Source of the DNA: an uncultured Lachnospiraceae bacterium
GTDB lineage: Bacteria; Bacillota; Clostridia; Lachnospirales; Lachnospiraceae
Assembly (NCBI GenBank): GCA_910578715.1
Contig: CAJTRL010000083.1
Coordinates: forward strand, 1 to 13,822
Direction: 5' to 3'
Length of the DNA: 13,822 nt
Shown: positions 1 to 6,808 of the stretch, in pieces
Position numbering within the stretch: position 1 is the first letter of the stretch
Layout: each line of letters starts with the position of its first letter
Program-made: the position numbers and the translations under genes
The notes under the pieces: generated by a model
Seen by the model: only the letters and a program-made list of their open reading frames with translations
Database searches by the model: none
What the model was told of the DNA's origin: nothing

Positions 1-9
1 CCCCCAGAT

Positions 10-723
10 ATGAAATTACAACAGGTTCTCAGCGTGACAAGAAAAGCGGTAGACGATTATCATATGATTCAGGCGGGTGACAAAATTGCGGTCGGGATTT
101 CCGGTGGGAAGGACAGCCTGACGCTGCTGTACGCCCTTCACAGTCTCATGCGCTTTTATCCGAACCCCTTTACCTTACAGGCCATTACGGTCGATTTGGG
201 GTTCCAGAATCTGAATCTGGACGCGATTACAAAGCTGTGCGATGGGCTGGACATTCCTTATCAAATTATAAAGACTGACATTGGCAAAATTATTTTTGAA
301 GACCGGAAGGAAAGCAATCCCTGTTCACTCTGTGCCAAAATGCGGAAAGGAGCGTTAAATGACGCTATCAAAAAAACCGGGTGCAATAAAGTAGCCTATG
401 CACATCATAAAGATGACGTAGTGGAAACGATGCTCATGTCGCTGATTTATGAAGGGCGCTTTCACACTTTCCGCCCCGTAACTTATCTGGACCGCATGGA
501 TTTAACCGTCATCAGGCCGCTCATTTATATGCAGGAGGCGGATGTCATCGGCTTCGTAAACAAATACGAGCTTCCGGTCGTCAAAAGCCCCTGTCCTGCG
601 GACGGCCGTACAAAGCGGGAATACATCAAAAATCTTCTGCGGGAAATCAATCTGGAAACGCCCGGCGTAAAAGAACGGATGTTCACAGCGATTCAAAGTG
701 GACTGGAAGAATGGAAAGTTTAA
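10..723 (+). CDS. ttcA: TtcA-family tRNA 2-thiocytidine biosynthesis protein (PP-loop ATPase)
   Basis: The likely role is thiolation of a tRNA cytidine (C32 in the E. coli enzyme) by ATP-dependent activation of the base in the cytoplasm. The 237-residue protein carries the PP-loop SGGKDS at residues 31-36. It also has a CxxC pair at C105/C108 and a third cysteine at C195 in a CPADGRTKR segment; this three-cysteine set binds the Fe-S cluster in known TtcA proteins. The AHHKDD...ET block (about residues 131-140) is also typical of the family. The protein is shorter than E. coli TtcA (about 311 residues) but normal for Clostridia. The ATG at 10 matches the usual N-terminus of relatives; its ribosome binding site falls off the window edge, so the start is not fully proven. 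xerC follows 69 bases downstream on the same strand. The exact tRNA position modified is inferred from the family. Confidence 0.9.
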   Translation: MKLQQVLSVTRKAVDDYHMIQAGDKIAVGISGGKDSLTLLYALHSLMRFYPNPFTLQAITVDLGFQNLNLDAITKLCDGLDIPYQIIKTDIGKIIFEDRKESNPCSLCAKMRKGALNDAIKKTGCNKVAYAHHKDDVVETMLMSLIYEGRFHTFRPVTYLDRMDLTVIRPLIYMQEADVIGFVNKYELPVVKSPCPADGRTKREYIKNLLREINLETPGVKERMFTAIQSGLEEWKV

Positions 724-728
724 AGATT

Positions 729-764
729 CTGTTTCTAAAAACGCCTCCACAGGAGGAAAAACAG
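729..764 (+). promoter_or_regulatory. Hairpin holding a strong ribosome binding site upstream of xerC
   Basis: CCTCC (744-748) and GGAGG (752-756) pair perfectly around a 3-base ACA loop. CTGTTT (729-734) and AAACAG (759-764) can extend the fold. The AGGAGG at 751-756 would be the best ribosome binding site in the area, yet it is 24 bases from the xerC frame and 7 bases from a GTG (764) in a different frame. It has no T-tract, so it is not an ordinary terminator for ttcA. Its function is unknown. Confidence 0.4.
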
Positions 765-792
765 TGTCTGAAAATAGAACATGGGAGGCAAT

Positions 793-1869
793 ATGGACAG
801 TAAAAACAACAACAATTACCACGACCAGCAGAATATTAACAATATCCAGAAAATGCGTGCGGTTCTTGCCACGCTTCCGCCTTTCTGTAAACAATTTTTC
901 CGCGGCATTACCGAATATACCTCCGCCCGGACAAGGCTTGCCTACGCTTACGATATCCGGACATTTTTTGAATATCTGCATGAGCGGAATCCGTATTGTG
1001 CCAAAATGGAAATTACAGAGTTCCCACTCTCCTTACTGGAACAGATTACGCGGGAGGATATCGAAGAATATATGGAATACTTATCCTATTATGAAAAGGA
1101 TGACAAGATTTATACCAATGACGAGCGGGGCAAAAAGCGAAAACTGGCGGCTCTTAGAAGTTTTTATTCCTATTTCTTCGAGGCGGAGCTGATACAGAAA
1201 AATACGGCGGCGCTGGTACCGCTTCCCAAGCTCCATGAAAAGGAAATCATCCGTCTTGACGCTGATGAAGTTGCCATTTTATTAGACCAGGTCGAAGACG
1301 GAACGAATCTGACAAAAGCGCAATTACGTTTTCACCAGGTGACCAAAACAAGGGATATAGCGCTTCTTACCCTTCTGCTCGGCACGGGCATTCGTGTATC
1401 GGAATGCGTCGGGCTTGATTTGGAAGACGTGGATTTTAAGAATAACGGTATTAAAATCCGTCGCAAAGGCGGCTATGAAGCGGTTATTTATTTTGGGGAA
1501 GAAGTCGAAGAAGCCTTACAGGATTATCTGGAAGAAAGAAATCATGTGATTCCCCAGAGCGGGCATGAGCACGCACTTTTCCTCTCCATGCAGAACCGCC
1601 GGATATCCGTGCGTGCAGTAGAAAATATGGTGAAAAAATATTCCGCCACCGTTACCAGCCTGAAAAAAATTACACCCCATAAACTGCGGAGCACATATGG
1701 CACCTCGCTATACCGGGAAACCGGCGATATTTATCTGGTAGCGGACGTACTCGGACACAAGGATGTGAATACAACCAAAAAACATTATGCTGCTTTGGAG
1801 GATGAGCGAAGACGTTCGGCGGCCAATAAAGTCCGGCTCCGGGAAAATCCTTCAAAAAGAGAGACGTGA
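793..1869 (+). CDS. xerC: Tyrosine recombinase, XerC/XerD type
   Basis: This is a site-specific recombinase of the tyrosine (phage-integrase) family. By length (358 residues) and architecture it resembles the chromosomal Xer enzymes that resolve chromosome dimers at dif. The N-terminal SAM-like DNA-binding domain covers about residues 20-130. The catalytic domain follows with the full set: R201 (GTGIRVSE), K225 (RRKGG), H296 and R299 (HKLRSTYGT), H322 (LGHKD) and Y332 (KKHYA). ATG 793 was chosen because GGGAGG sits 4 bases upstream. An in-frame ATG at 781 has no ribosome binding site at a useful distance, and a stop at 775 closes the frame just before it. No attachment site, excisionase or cargo genes lie nearby, which favours a housekeeping Xer protein over a mobile-element integrase. 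Whether it is XerC, XerD or another Xer cannot be settled here. Confidence 0.85.
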   Translation: MDSKNNNNYHDQQNINNIQKMRAVLATLPPFCKQFFRGITEYTSARTRLAYAYDIRTFFEYLHERNPYCAKMEITEFPLSLLEQITREDIEEYMEYLSYYEKDDKIYTNDERGKKRKLAALRSFYSYFFEAELIQKNTAALVPLPKLHEKEIIRLDADEVAILLDQVEDGTNLTKAQLRFHQVTKTRDIALLTLLLGTGIRVSECVGLDLEDVDFKNNGIKIRRKGGYEAVIYFGEEVEEALQDYLEERNHVIPQSGHEHALFLSMQNRRISVRAVENMVKKYSATVTSLKKITPHKLRSTYGTSLYRETGDIYLVADVLGHKDVNTTKKHYAALEDERRRSAANKVRLRENPSKRET

Positions 1870-1908
1870 TTTTACCAAATCCGTGTATGCTTCTTTCAGG
1901 CCGCCAGA

Positions 1909-1961
1909 TACGGCAGAAAAGTTATAAATGTGATTAACAGTCCTGCCGTAAAAACACGGCA
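1909..1961. other. Alternative inverted repeats between convergent genes
   Basis: TACGGCAG (1909-1916) is the exact reverse complement of CTGCCGTA (1943-1950). The second arm can instead pair locally, TGCCGT (1944-1949) with ACGGCA (1956-1961). The site lies between the 3' ends of xerC and the cytidylate-kinase-like gene. No T-tract follows on either strand, so a terminator role is doubtful, though a hairpin protecting 3' ends is possible. Confidence 0.3.
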
Positions 1962-1979
1962 TCGAAGCAGCTCTCCTGA

Positions 1980-2612
1980 TTATCCCCTGCGTGCTTCAAA
2001 ATCTTCAATATACTGAATCAGCAGTTTTACCGTACCGTCTTCGCCGAGAATGCCGCTGTTAATCGTCAAATCGTAACTGTCGGCGCGGCCCCATTTCTTG
2101 GAAGAATAATAATTATAATAGCTCTGCCGCTGTTTATCCTTTTTAATCATCATATCCCTGGCTTTTTGCTCCGTCGTAACATCCCCGTGTTTTTCCATAA
2201 TATGCTTTATCTTGCTCTTTTCGTCGGCATGAATAAAAACATGCAGACAGTTCGGATAATCGCTCAACGCATAATCCGCACACCGGCCAACAATAACGCA
2301 GGGACCTTCATTTGCAATTTTTTTAATCGTATCGAATTGCGCCAGAAATACTTTGTGGCTGATGGGCATATCTACAAAAGCAGAAGAATTATAGCCGAAG
2401 GAATAAGTATCCATTACCAGATTATAGAGAAAAGAGTTTGTCGGCCTCTCGTCGTGATTGTGCATCATTTCTTCACAAAAGCCGCTCTCTTTGGCGGTCC
2501 TCGTCAGAAGTTCCTTATCATAATATTTGATACCGTAGTGCTCTGCCAGCTTCTCACCGATTTCACGCCCACCGGAACCAAATTGTCTGCCGATTGTAAT
2601 AATTGTATTCAT
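1980..2612 (-). CDS. Cytidylate-kinase-like family protein
   Basis: This is a 210-residue P-loop nucleotide kinase of the cytidylate-kinase-like family common in Clostridia. The true substrate of these proteins is not established, so CMP phosphorylation should not be assumed. The N-terminus has a phosphate-binding loop, GRQFGSGGREIG at residues 8-19. This is followed by an acceptor-side YYDKELL segment, a central VIVGRCADY strand (about residues 107-115), and a lysine/arginine-rich lid (KKDKQRQSYYNYYSSKKWG) near residue 160. It is predicted to be cytoplasmic, with no membrane segment. The ATG has AAGGAGGT 7 bases upstream, so the start is firm. It has its own promoter (2645-2673) downstream of the cstA terminator and is therefore a single-gene unit. 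Its 3' end converges with xerC. Confidence 0.85.
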   Translation of the reverse strand: MNTIITIGRQFGSGGREIGEKLAEHYGIKYYDKELLTRTAKESGFCEEMMHNHDERPTNSFLYNLVMDTYSFGYNSSAFVDMPISHKVFLAQFDTIKKIANEGPCVIVGRCADYALSDYPNCLHVFIHADEKSKIKHIMEKHGDVTTEQKARDMMIKKDKQRQSYYNYYSSKKWGRADSYDLTINSGILGEDGTVKLLIQYIEDFEARRG

Positions 2613-2644
2613 ATGCAGTACCTCCTTCTGTCATGTTCTATTTT

Positions 2645-2673
2645 ATTATATACATTTTTTACAGAAAAAGCAA
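2645..2673 (-). promoter_or_regulatory. Promoter of the cytidylate-kinase-like gene
   Basis: Read on the minus strand, the -35 box TTGCTT (2668-2673) is followed by a 17-base spacer and a perfect -10 box TATAAT (2645-2650). It fits a sigma-A type promoter and lies about 33 bases before the start codon of the gene ending at 1980. Confidence 0.7.
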
Positions 2674-2732
2674 TTATTTTTGCAATTAATTATGCACAAT
2701 GCAACAAAAAATTGTTTCGTGAAAAAGAAGAA

Positions 2733-2756
2733 AAGCAGGCGCTCTCACGCCTGCTT
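2733..2756 (-). terminator. Intrinsic terminator of the cstA-family gene
   Basis: AAGCAGGCG (2733-2741) and CGCCTGCTT (2748-2756) form a perfect 9-bp GC-rich stem with a 6-base loop. On the minus strand it is followed by a T-rich run (TTCTTCTTTTTC). It begins 23 bases after the cstA stop codon. Confidence 0.9.
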
Positions 2757-2779
2757 CTTAATGCCGTACTGGCTGTTAT

Positions 2780-4432
2780 TTATTTCGCTTTTCCCCACAA
2801 TACTTTACCGCCGTCAATCAGCAGGATTACCGCCAGAACGACGATAGGAACGATGATGACATCCTGTAAAATATTCGTAAAGGTTGCCGCGCCGTCAAGG
2901 CCGCCGCCAATCAGGGCCGTCAGATTGTTCTTAAAGGAGAATATCAGGGATACGATGGTCGCACATGACATAAAGATAATCGGAATGTGCAGCATCTTGT
3001 TGTTTTTGCCCTGTTTCTTTAAATAAGTACCGATTGCCAGGAAGGCCGGAACCGCAACGAGCTGATTACATGCACCGAACAGCGGCCATACCTTCGCATA
3101 GCCCGCAAGGCAGAGTGCAAAGCCGCATAAAGCGGTAATTATCGTTGCAACATACATATTTTCCAGTTTCATCTTCTTGCCTACGCTTGTTCCCGCAAAC
3201 AGTTCCTGGAACATGAAACGGCCAAGTCTCGTAGCCGTATCCAGTGAGGTCAGACAGAAACAGGAAACCGCAAGCGCGATAATCGTGTATGTTGCGGAAA
3301 CTGCGCCCTCGGAAAAGCCGAGCTCTGCAAAGAATCCGGAAATCGCCGTTGCAAATACAATTGTCGGAGAACCATAACCCGCCGCCGCAAACTTTCCATC
3401 GGATGTCAGCGTAGCAACTGCAATTAAGGAAATTACGCCAAGCACACATTCGATGAGCATCGAACCGTAACCAACTAAAAGCGCGTCTTTTTCGTTATCG
3501 AGCTGTTTGGATGTCGTACCGGAACCAATCAGGGAATGGAAACCGGAAATCGCGCCACAGGCAATCGTAATAAACAGCGTCGGGAACAGATAGTTATTGT
3601 CGACATGGAATCCGATATAAGCCGGAATATGAACTTCCGGATGTGCCCCGAAAATACCGATAATTGCCGCAATCATCATGAAATAAAGCAGGAAAGAGCT
3701 CAAATAGTCTCTCGGCTGCAGCAGAATCCATACCGGTGTGACGGACGCTATCATAATATAAACGAATACGAAAATAATCCAGAATGTCTTGGGCAGCTCA
3801 ATCGGGAATGCAAGACCGATTGCAACGCATACCGCAAGCAGAATAACGCCGACAATGGACGCAACGACCATTGGTGCATTTTTTCTGTATACCGCAAAAC
3901 CGAAACCAATCGCAAGTACGATGAACAGCATGGATGCTGTTGCAACGGAACCGTTTGCCGCACTTCCCGTAAAGGAGTTCGCTACGATATCCGCAAAAGC
4001 GGCGATAACGAGAAGCAATACAAGCCATGCGAATACGGTAAAGAGCACTCTGCTCTTATGGCCGATATTTTCTTCAATAACTTCACCAAGAGATTTACCC
4101 TCATGACGAATGGATACGAAGATGGAACCGAAGTCCTGAACGGCGCCAAAGAAGATACCGCCGATTACAATCCATAAGAAACAGGGAAGCCATCCAAAAA
4201 ATGCCGCCTGAATCGGTCCGTTAATCGGGCCGGCGCCTGCGATGGATGAAAAATGATGTCCCATCAGAACCGGAGTCTTGGCGGGGCAATAGTCAACACC
4301 GTCTTCCAGTTCGTGTGCCGGTGTCTTACGACCAGGGTCGATGCCCCAGGTTTTAGCCAGGTATCTGCCGTATGTAAGATAAGCCACAACGAAGATAACG
4401 ATAGCCAGTAAAATTAATACTACTGAATTCAC
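2780..4432 (-). CDS. cstA: CstA-family carbon starvation protein / transporter
   Basis: This is an integral membrane transporter of the CstA family. Characterised members take up peptides (CstA) or pyruvate (CstA, BtsT) in enterobacteria; the substrate here is unknown. The 550 residues form many hydrophobic helices, beginning at residues 4-20. Near the N-terminus are the conserved segments TYGRYLAK, GHHFSSIAGAGPI and GAVQDFGS, and in the second half LDTATRLGRF. It is shorter than the 700-residue E. coli proteins, as is usual in Firmicutes. The start is GTG at 4432, supported by GGAGGG 7 bases upstream. The gene appears to be transcribed alone, from a promoter overlapped by a palindrome (4472-4518) to a strong terminator (2733-2756). 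No LytS/LytT-type sensor pair, the known regulator of BtsT-like genes, is in the window. Confidence 0.92.
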   Translation of the reverse strand: MNSVVLILLAIVIFVVAYLTYGRYLAKTWGIDPGRKTPAHELEDGVDYCPAKTPVLMGHHFSSIAGAGPINGPIQAAFFGWLPCFLWIVIGGIFFGAVQDFGSIFVSIRHEGKSLGEVIEENIGHKSRVLFTVFAWLVLLLVIAAFADIVANSFTGSAANGSVATASMLFIVLAIGFGFAVYRKNAPMVVASIVGVILLAVCVAIGLAFPIELPKTFWIIFVFVYIMIASVTPVWILLQPRDYLSSFLLYFMMIAAIIGIFGAHPEVHIPAYIGFHVDNNYLFPTLFITIACGAISGFHSLIGSGTTSKQLDNEKDALLVGYGSMLIECVLGVISLIAVATLTSDGKFAAAGYGSPTIVFATAISGFFAELGFSEGAVSATYTIIALAVSCFCLTSLDTATRLGRFMFQELFAGTSVGKKMKLENMYVATIITALCGFALCLAGYAKVWPLFGACNQLVAVPAFLAIGTYLKKQGKNNKMLHIPIIFMSCATIVSLIFSFKNNLTALIGGGLDGAATFTNILQDVIIVPIVVLAVILLIDGGKVLWGKAK

Positions 4433-4471
4433 ACTAATTCCCTCCTAAAATTTAGTTTGGATTAAAAATCC

Positions 4472-4518
4472 CTTATATAAAATAGATTGCTCTATTATAT
4501 AAGCGGTTACTTATATAA
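4472..4518 (-). promoter_or_regulatory. Promoter and operator-like palindrome of cstA
   Basis: TTATATAAG (4495-4503) and CTTATATAA (4510-4518) form a perfect 9-bp inverted repeat around CGGTTA. A third copy of CTTATATAA is at 4472-4480. On the minus strand a TATAAT -10 box (4494-4499) lies inside the palindrome, about 60 bases before the GTG start of cstA. No good -35 box is visible. A weak -35 with a palindrome over the -10 suggests a regulated promoter, but the binding protein is unknown. Confidence 0.5.
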
Positions 4519-4553
4519 ATATAAACTATAAATATATACGGTTCCCGATATTG

Positions 4554-5078
4554 CTATTCCTGGAAAATCTTCTGAAAAACCTTTTTGGAACCGCGGCCGA
4601 CGAAATTGGTATAAACCGCTTTGTCTTCCATCGACGTACAGACAATATGTGCCTGTGAAAATCCGCGTATACTGAACTGATAGCTCTTCTCAAACCGGAA
4701 TTTCCGAATTTCTTTCCTCATCTTTCCCGAAATGGCTTTCTCCGACAAAATCGCAATCGTCAGGTAGCTGTACATATGATTGGACGGCGGAACTTTTTCA
4801 CCCTTTCTTACAAGCACCGGCTCCATATATTCTGTCACAATGCTGTAAGCCTCTTTTAAAAGTGCGTCCGTAACTTCTTCCGTTTCGATAAAAAGGATAT
4901 GCTCATAGCTGTCGGAAGACCACATATTTGCCTCCCTGACTAAAACATACTTCTCCGTATGTGAAAAAAAGTATCCATACGCAGGATACTCTTTTCCATG
5001 AATGACATATGGCTGATAAATATCGAACGCACTTGAGTATTTTGCTAACAACCTATTCAGATATTCAGCCGTATTCAT
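4554..5078 (-). CDS. Hypothetical protein, 174 residues
   Basis: I do not recognise this protein. It is 174 residues long, soluble, mixed in charge and rich in aromatic residues (for example YEHILFIETEEV and YQFSIRGFSQAH), with no signal peptide, membrane helix or known catalytic motif. The C-terminus is basic (RGSKKVFQKIFQE). ATG 5078 was chosen because GGGGT lies about 6 bases upstream. A longer reading from a TTG at 5171 has no ribosome binding site and is unlikely. The gene has a good promoter (5201-5229) and a leader of roughly 115 bases containing a 12-base palindrome. It lies between the rluD-family gene and cstA but is transcribed apart from both, as far as can be seen. The coding regularity and the promoter make it a real gene. 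Confidence 0.8.
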   Translation of the reverse strand: MNTAEYLNRLLAKYSSAFDIYQPYVIHGKEYPAYGYFFSHTEKYVLVREANMWSSDSYEHILFIETEEVTDALLKEAYSIVTEYMEPVLVRKGEKVPPSNHMYSYLTIAILSEKAISGKMRKEIRKFRFEKSYQFSIRGFSQAHIVCTSMEDKAVYTNFVGRGSKKVFQKIFQE

Positions 5079-5144
5079 GCAATACCCCTTTGTATTATTT
5101 GTATATTTATACTTTGTTTTCGCCTGTCTGAACGGGCCTTTAAT

Positions 5145-5171
5145 TTGATAGCTGAATATATATTCAATCAA
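5145..5171 (-). promoter_or_regulatory. Dyad in the leader of the hypothetical gene
   Basis: GAATATATATTC (5154-5165) is a perfect 12-base palindrome, flanked by a second pair of arms TTGAT (5145-5149) and ATCAA (5167-5171). It lies just downstream of the expected transcription start of the 174-residue gene. That position suits a repressor operator or a leader hairpin, but an AT-rich palindrome can arise by chance. Confidence 0.35.
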
Positions 5172-5200
5172 CTATACATTTTATTTGAAAACTGATATAA

Positions 5201-5229
5201 ATTCTATCATACTTGCACATAAAATTCAA
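5201..5229 (-). promoter_or_regulatory. Promoter of the 174-residue hypothetical gene
   Basis: On the minus strand, TTGAAT (5224-5229), a 17-base spacer and TAGAAT (5201-5206) form a sigma-A type promoter. A TG one base before the -10 box gives an extended -10 element. It lies between the rluD-family stop codon and the hypothetical gene. A 12-base AT palindrome, ATTTAATTAAAT (5246-5257), sits just upstream. Confidence 0.65.
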
Positions 5230-5278
5230 TCTGAAATTTATAGAAATTTAATTAAATCTTTAGAATTGCGGAAGAATA

Positions 5279-6193
5279 TCAGGATTTGAGGATTTCCAGA
5301 AGGTGCTGAAAATAAGCCGGAAGCGGTGCGGATACTTCCAGATAGCTGCCGGTAGAGGGATGGAGAAATCCGATGGTCATCGCATGAAGCGTCTGCCCCT
5401 CCAGCGAGAAACCGCTCTTCCGGCATCCATAAACCATATCCCCAAGCAGCGGATGTCCGATAGATGTCATATGCACGCGAATCTGGTGGGTACGTCCTGT
5501 TTCCAGCTGACATTCAATATAGCTGTATTCCCGGAAATTTTGCAGAACTTTATAATGAGTAACCGCCGGCTTTCCGTTTTTTTCGTTGACTGCCATCTTT
5601 TTGCGGTCCTTTTCGTCTCTTCCAATCGGCGCGTCAATACAGCCCTCTTCCACCCCGAAACGGCCATGTACGATGGCCCGGTATTTCCGGGTGATGGAAT
5701 GTGCTTTTAACTGGGAAGCAATATGCTGATGGGCGGCATCGTTTTTACAGACGATGAGGGAACCCGTGGTGTCTTTATCTATCCGGTGCACGATACCGGG
5801 GCGCAGAATCCCATTGATACCGGATAGATTTTCTCTGCAGTGAAACATCACCGCATTCACGAGCGTGCCGCTGTAATGGCCGGGCGCCGGATGAACGACC
5901 ATGCCCTTTGGCTTATCGACAATTAAAATATCATTATCCTCGTAAAGAATTGACAGTGGAATATCTTCCGCCGGAATGGACGGCTGTGCCGCATCGGGAA
6001 TATAAAAACGGATTTCGTCGCCTGCTTTGATATGATAACTCGCCTTCTGCGGTCTGTCGTTTACCAGAACATGCTCTTCCTTTATCAGTTTCTGGATATA
6101 GGAACGGGACAGCGAATCCAGCGCGGCGCTAATCCATTTGTCAATTCGCTCCTCATCTTCTCCAAGCTCAATCTTATAGGTAAATTCTTTCAT
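5279..6193 (-). CDS. rluD: RluA/RluD-family 23S rRNA pseudouridine synthase (YlyB-like)
   Basis: This enzyme converts uridine to pseudouridine in RNA, probably 23S rRNA; the exact site is not predictable from sequence. Of 304 residues, about 14-75 form an S4 RNA-binding domain and the rest the catalytic domain. The catalytic Asp is D139 in HRIDKDTTG. The family motifs VDKPKGMVVHPAPGH (about 92-106) and LETGRTHQIRVHM near the C-terminal third are also present. ATG 6193 was chosen because the S4 domain begins soon after it and AGGTG precedes it; an extension to 6235 would overlap lspA and lacks family similarity. It lies 38 bases behind lspA. The lspA-rluD (ylyB) pair is a long-known Firmicutes arrangement and supports the assignment. 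No clear terminator follows. Confidence 0.9.
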   Translation of the reverse strand: MKEFTYKIELGEDEERIDKWISAALDSLSRSYIQKLIKEEHVLVNDRPQKASYHIKAGDEIRFYIPDAAQPSIPAEDIPLSILYEDNDILIVDKPKGMVVHPAPGHYSGTLVNAVMFHCRENLSGINGILRPGIVHRIDKDTTGSLIVCKNDAAHQHIASQLKAHSITRKYRAIVHGRFGVEEGCIDAPIGRDEKDRKKMAVNEKNGKPAVTHYKVLQNFREYSYIECQLETGRTHQIRVHMTSIGHPLLGDMVYGCRKSGFSLEGQTLHAMTIGFLHPSTGSYLEVSAPLPAYFQHLLEILKS

Positions 6194-6231
6194 ACCACAC
6201 CTTCGTATTGCTGTAATGATATATGCGCATT

Positions 6232-6777
6232 TCACTGCAATTCACGGTATTTTTTCTGATTAAAGCTGATAAAGCTCAAATCGCTTTCCTTATAATAGAA
6301 TAAAAGCGCAAGAACCAGTATGACTGTGGAAAAAGAAACATACATATCCGCCACGTTAAATATCGGAAAATTAATCAGAATGATATAAATAAAATCAACC
6401 ACATAATCCAGCCGGATGCGGTCAATCATATTGCCGACAGCGCCAGCCGCAATCAGGGAAAGCAAAACGTGGAGAAGGGTATACTTTTTATCATTCGGCG
6501 TCTTATACAGAATATATGCAATCACGCCAAGAACAATCACCGCGACAAAAATAAAAAATCCCCCCTGGTTTTGCAGCATTCCGAAGGCCGCTCCTTTATT
6601 TTCAAGATAATTGAGCTCCAGTACGCCGTCTATGATTTTAAAAGCCGGCTTATCCTTGAGCCGGAGCACTGCTAGATATTTGGTAAGCTGGTCGAACGCA
6701 ATCAGAACGATGATAAAAATAAAGTCCTTCATCATTCTTTTCCGTTTCCGCTTTACCGACTGACTGATTACTCTCAT
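6232..6777 (-). CDS. lspA: Lipoprotein signal peptidase (signal peptidase II)
   Basis: This membrane aspartyl protease cuts the signal peptide of lipid-modified prolipoproteins. The 181 residues contain four hydrophobic segments (about 17-36, 73-91, 100-116 and 137-160). The two catalytic aspartates are D128 in the VVDF motif and D144 in FNVAD. The conserved NMIDRIR (116-122) and the ENKGAAFGM segment (59-67) are also present. The start at 6777 is preceded by GGGG; a later in-frame start at ATG 6735 would remove a very basic stretch (KRKRKR) and cannot be excluded. The gene lies 31 bases after aroB with no terminator, so the two are probably cotranscribed. A plausible client is the lipoprotein carboxypeptidase at 11407-12402. 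Confidence 0.95.
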   Translation of the reverse strand: MRVISQSVKRKRKRMMKDFIFIIVLIAFDQLTKYLAVLRLKDKPAFKIIDGVLELNYLENKGAAFGMLQNQGGFFIFVAVIVLGVIAYILYKTPNDKKYTLLHVLLSLIAAGAVGNMIDRIRLDYVVDFIYIILINFPIFNVADMYVSFSTVILVLALLFYYKESDLSFISFNQKKYRELQ

Positions 6778-6808
6778 AATAATCCCCGTTTCTCCAGATA
6801 CAGTTTAT

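Noticed and set aside
698..1192. Out-of-frame ORF overlapping ttcA end and xerC, including GTG 764 with a strong ribosome binding site
   Set aside because: The translation is rich in Thr/Arg/Ile with no family resemblance and lies inside the well-supported xerC gene. It is kept only as a regulatory curiosity.
793..1869. Integrase marking an integrative element
   Set aside because: There are no direct repeats, tRNA target, excisionase or cargo genes nearby; the flanks are housekeeping genes.
1909..1961. Bidirectional terminator between xerC and the cytidylate-kinase-like gene
   Set aside because: The inverted repeats are real but short or with a long loop, and no T-tract follows on either strand, so I list them only as repeats.
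2166..3026. 286-residue + strand ORF antisense to the cytidylate-kinase-like gene and the cstA 3' end
   Set aside because: It crosses a promoter and a terminator of the opposite strand, has no ribosome binding site logic, and the opposite-strand genes have clear family motifs.
3536..4177. 213-residue + strand ORF inside cstA
   Set aside because: It is Asn/Arg/Cys-rich shadow coding opposite a conserved transporter gene.
5079..5171. Extension of the hypothetical gene to TTG 5171
   Set aside because: No ribosome binding site precedes the TTG, and the stretch contains the leader palindrome.
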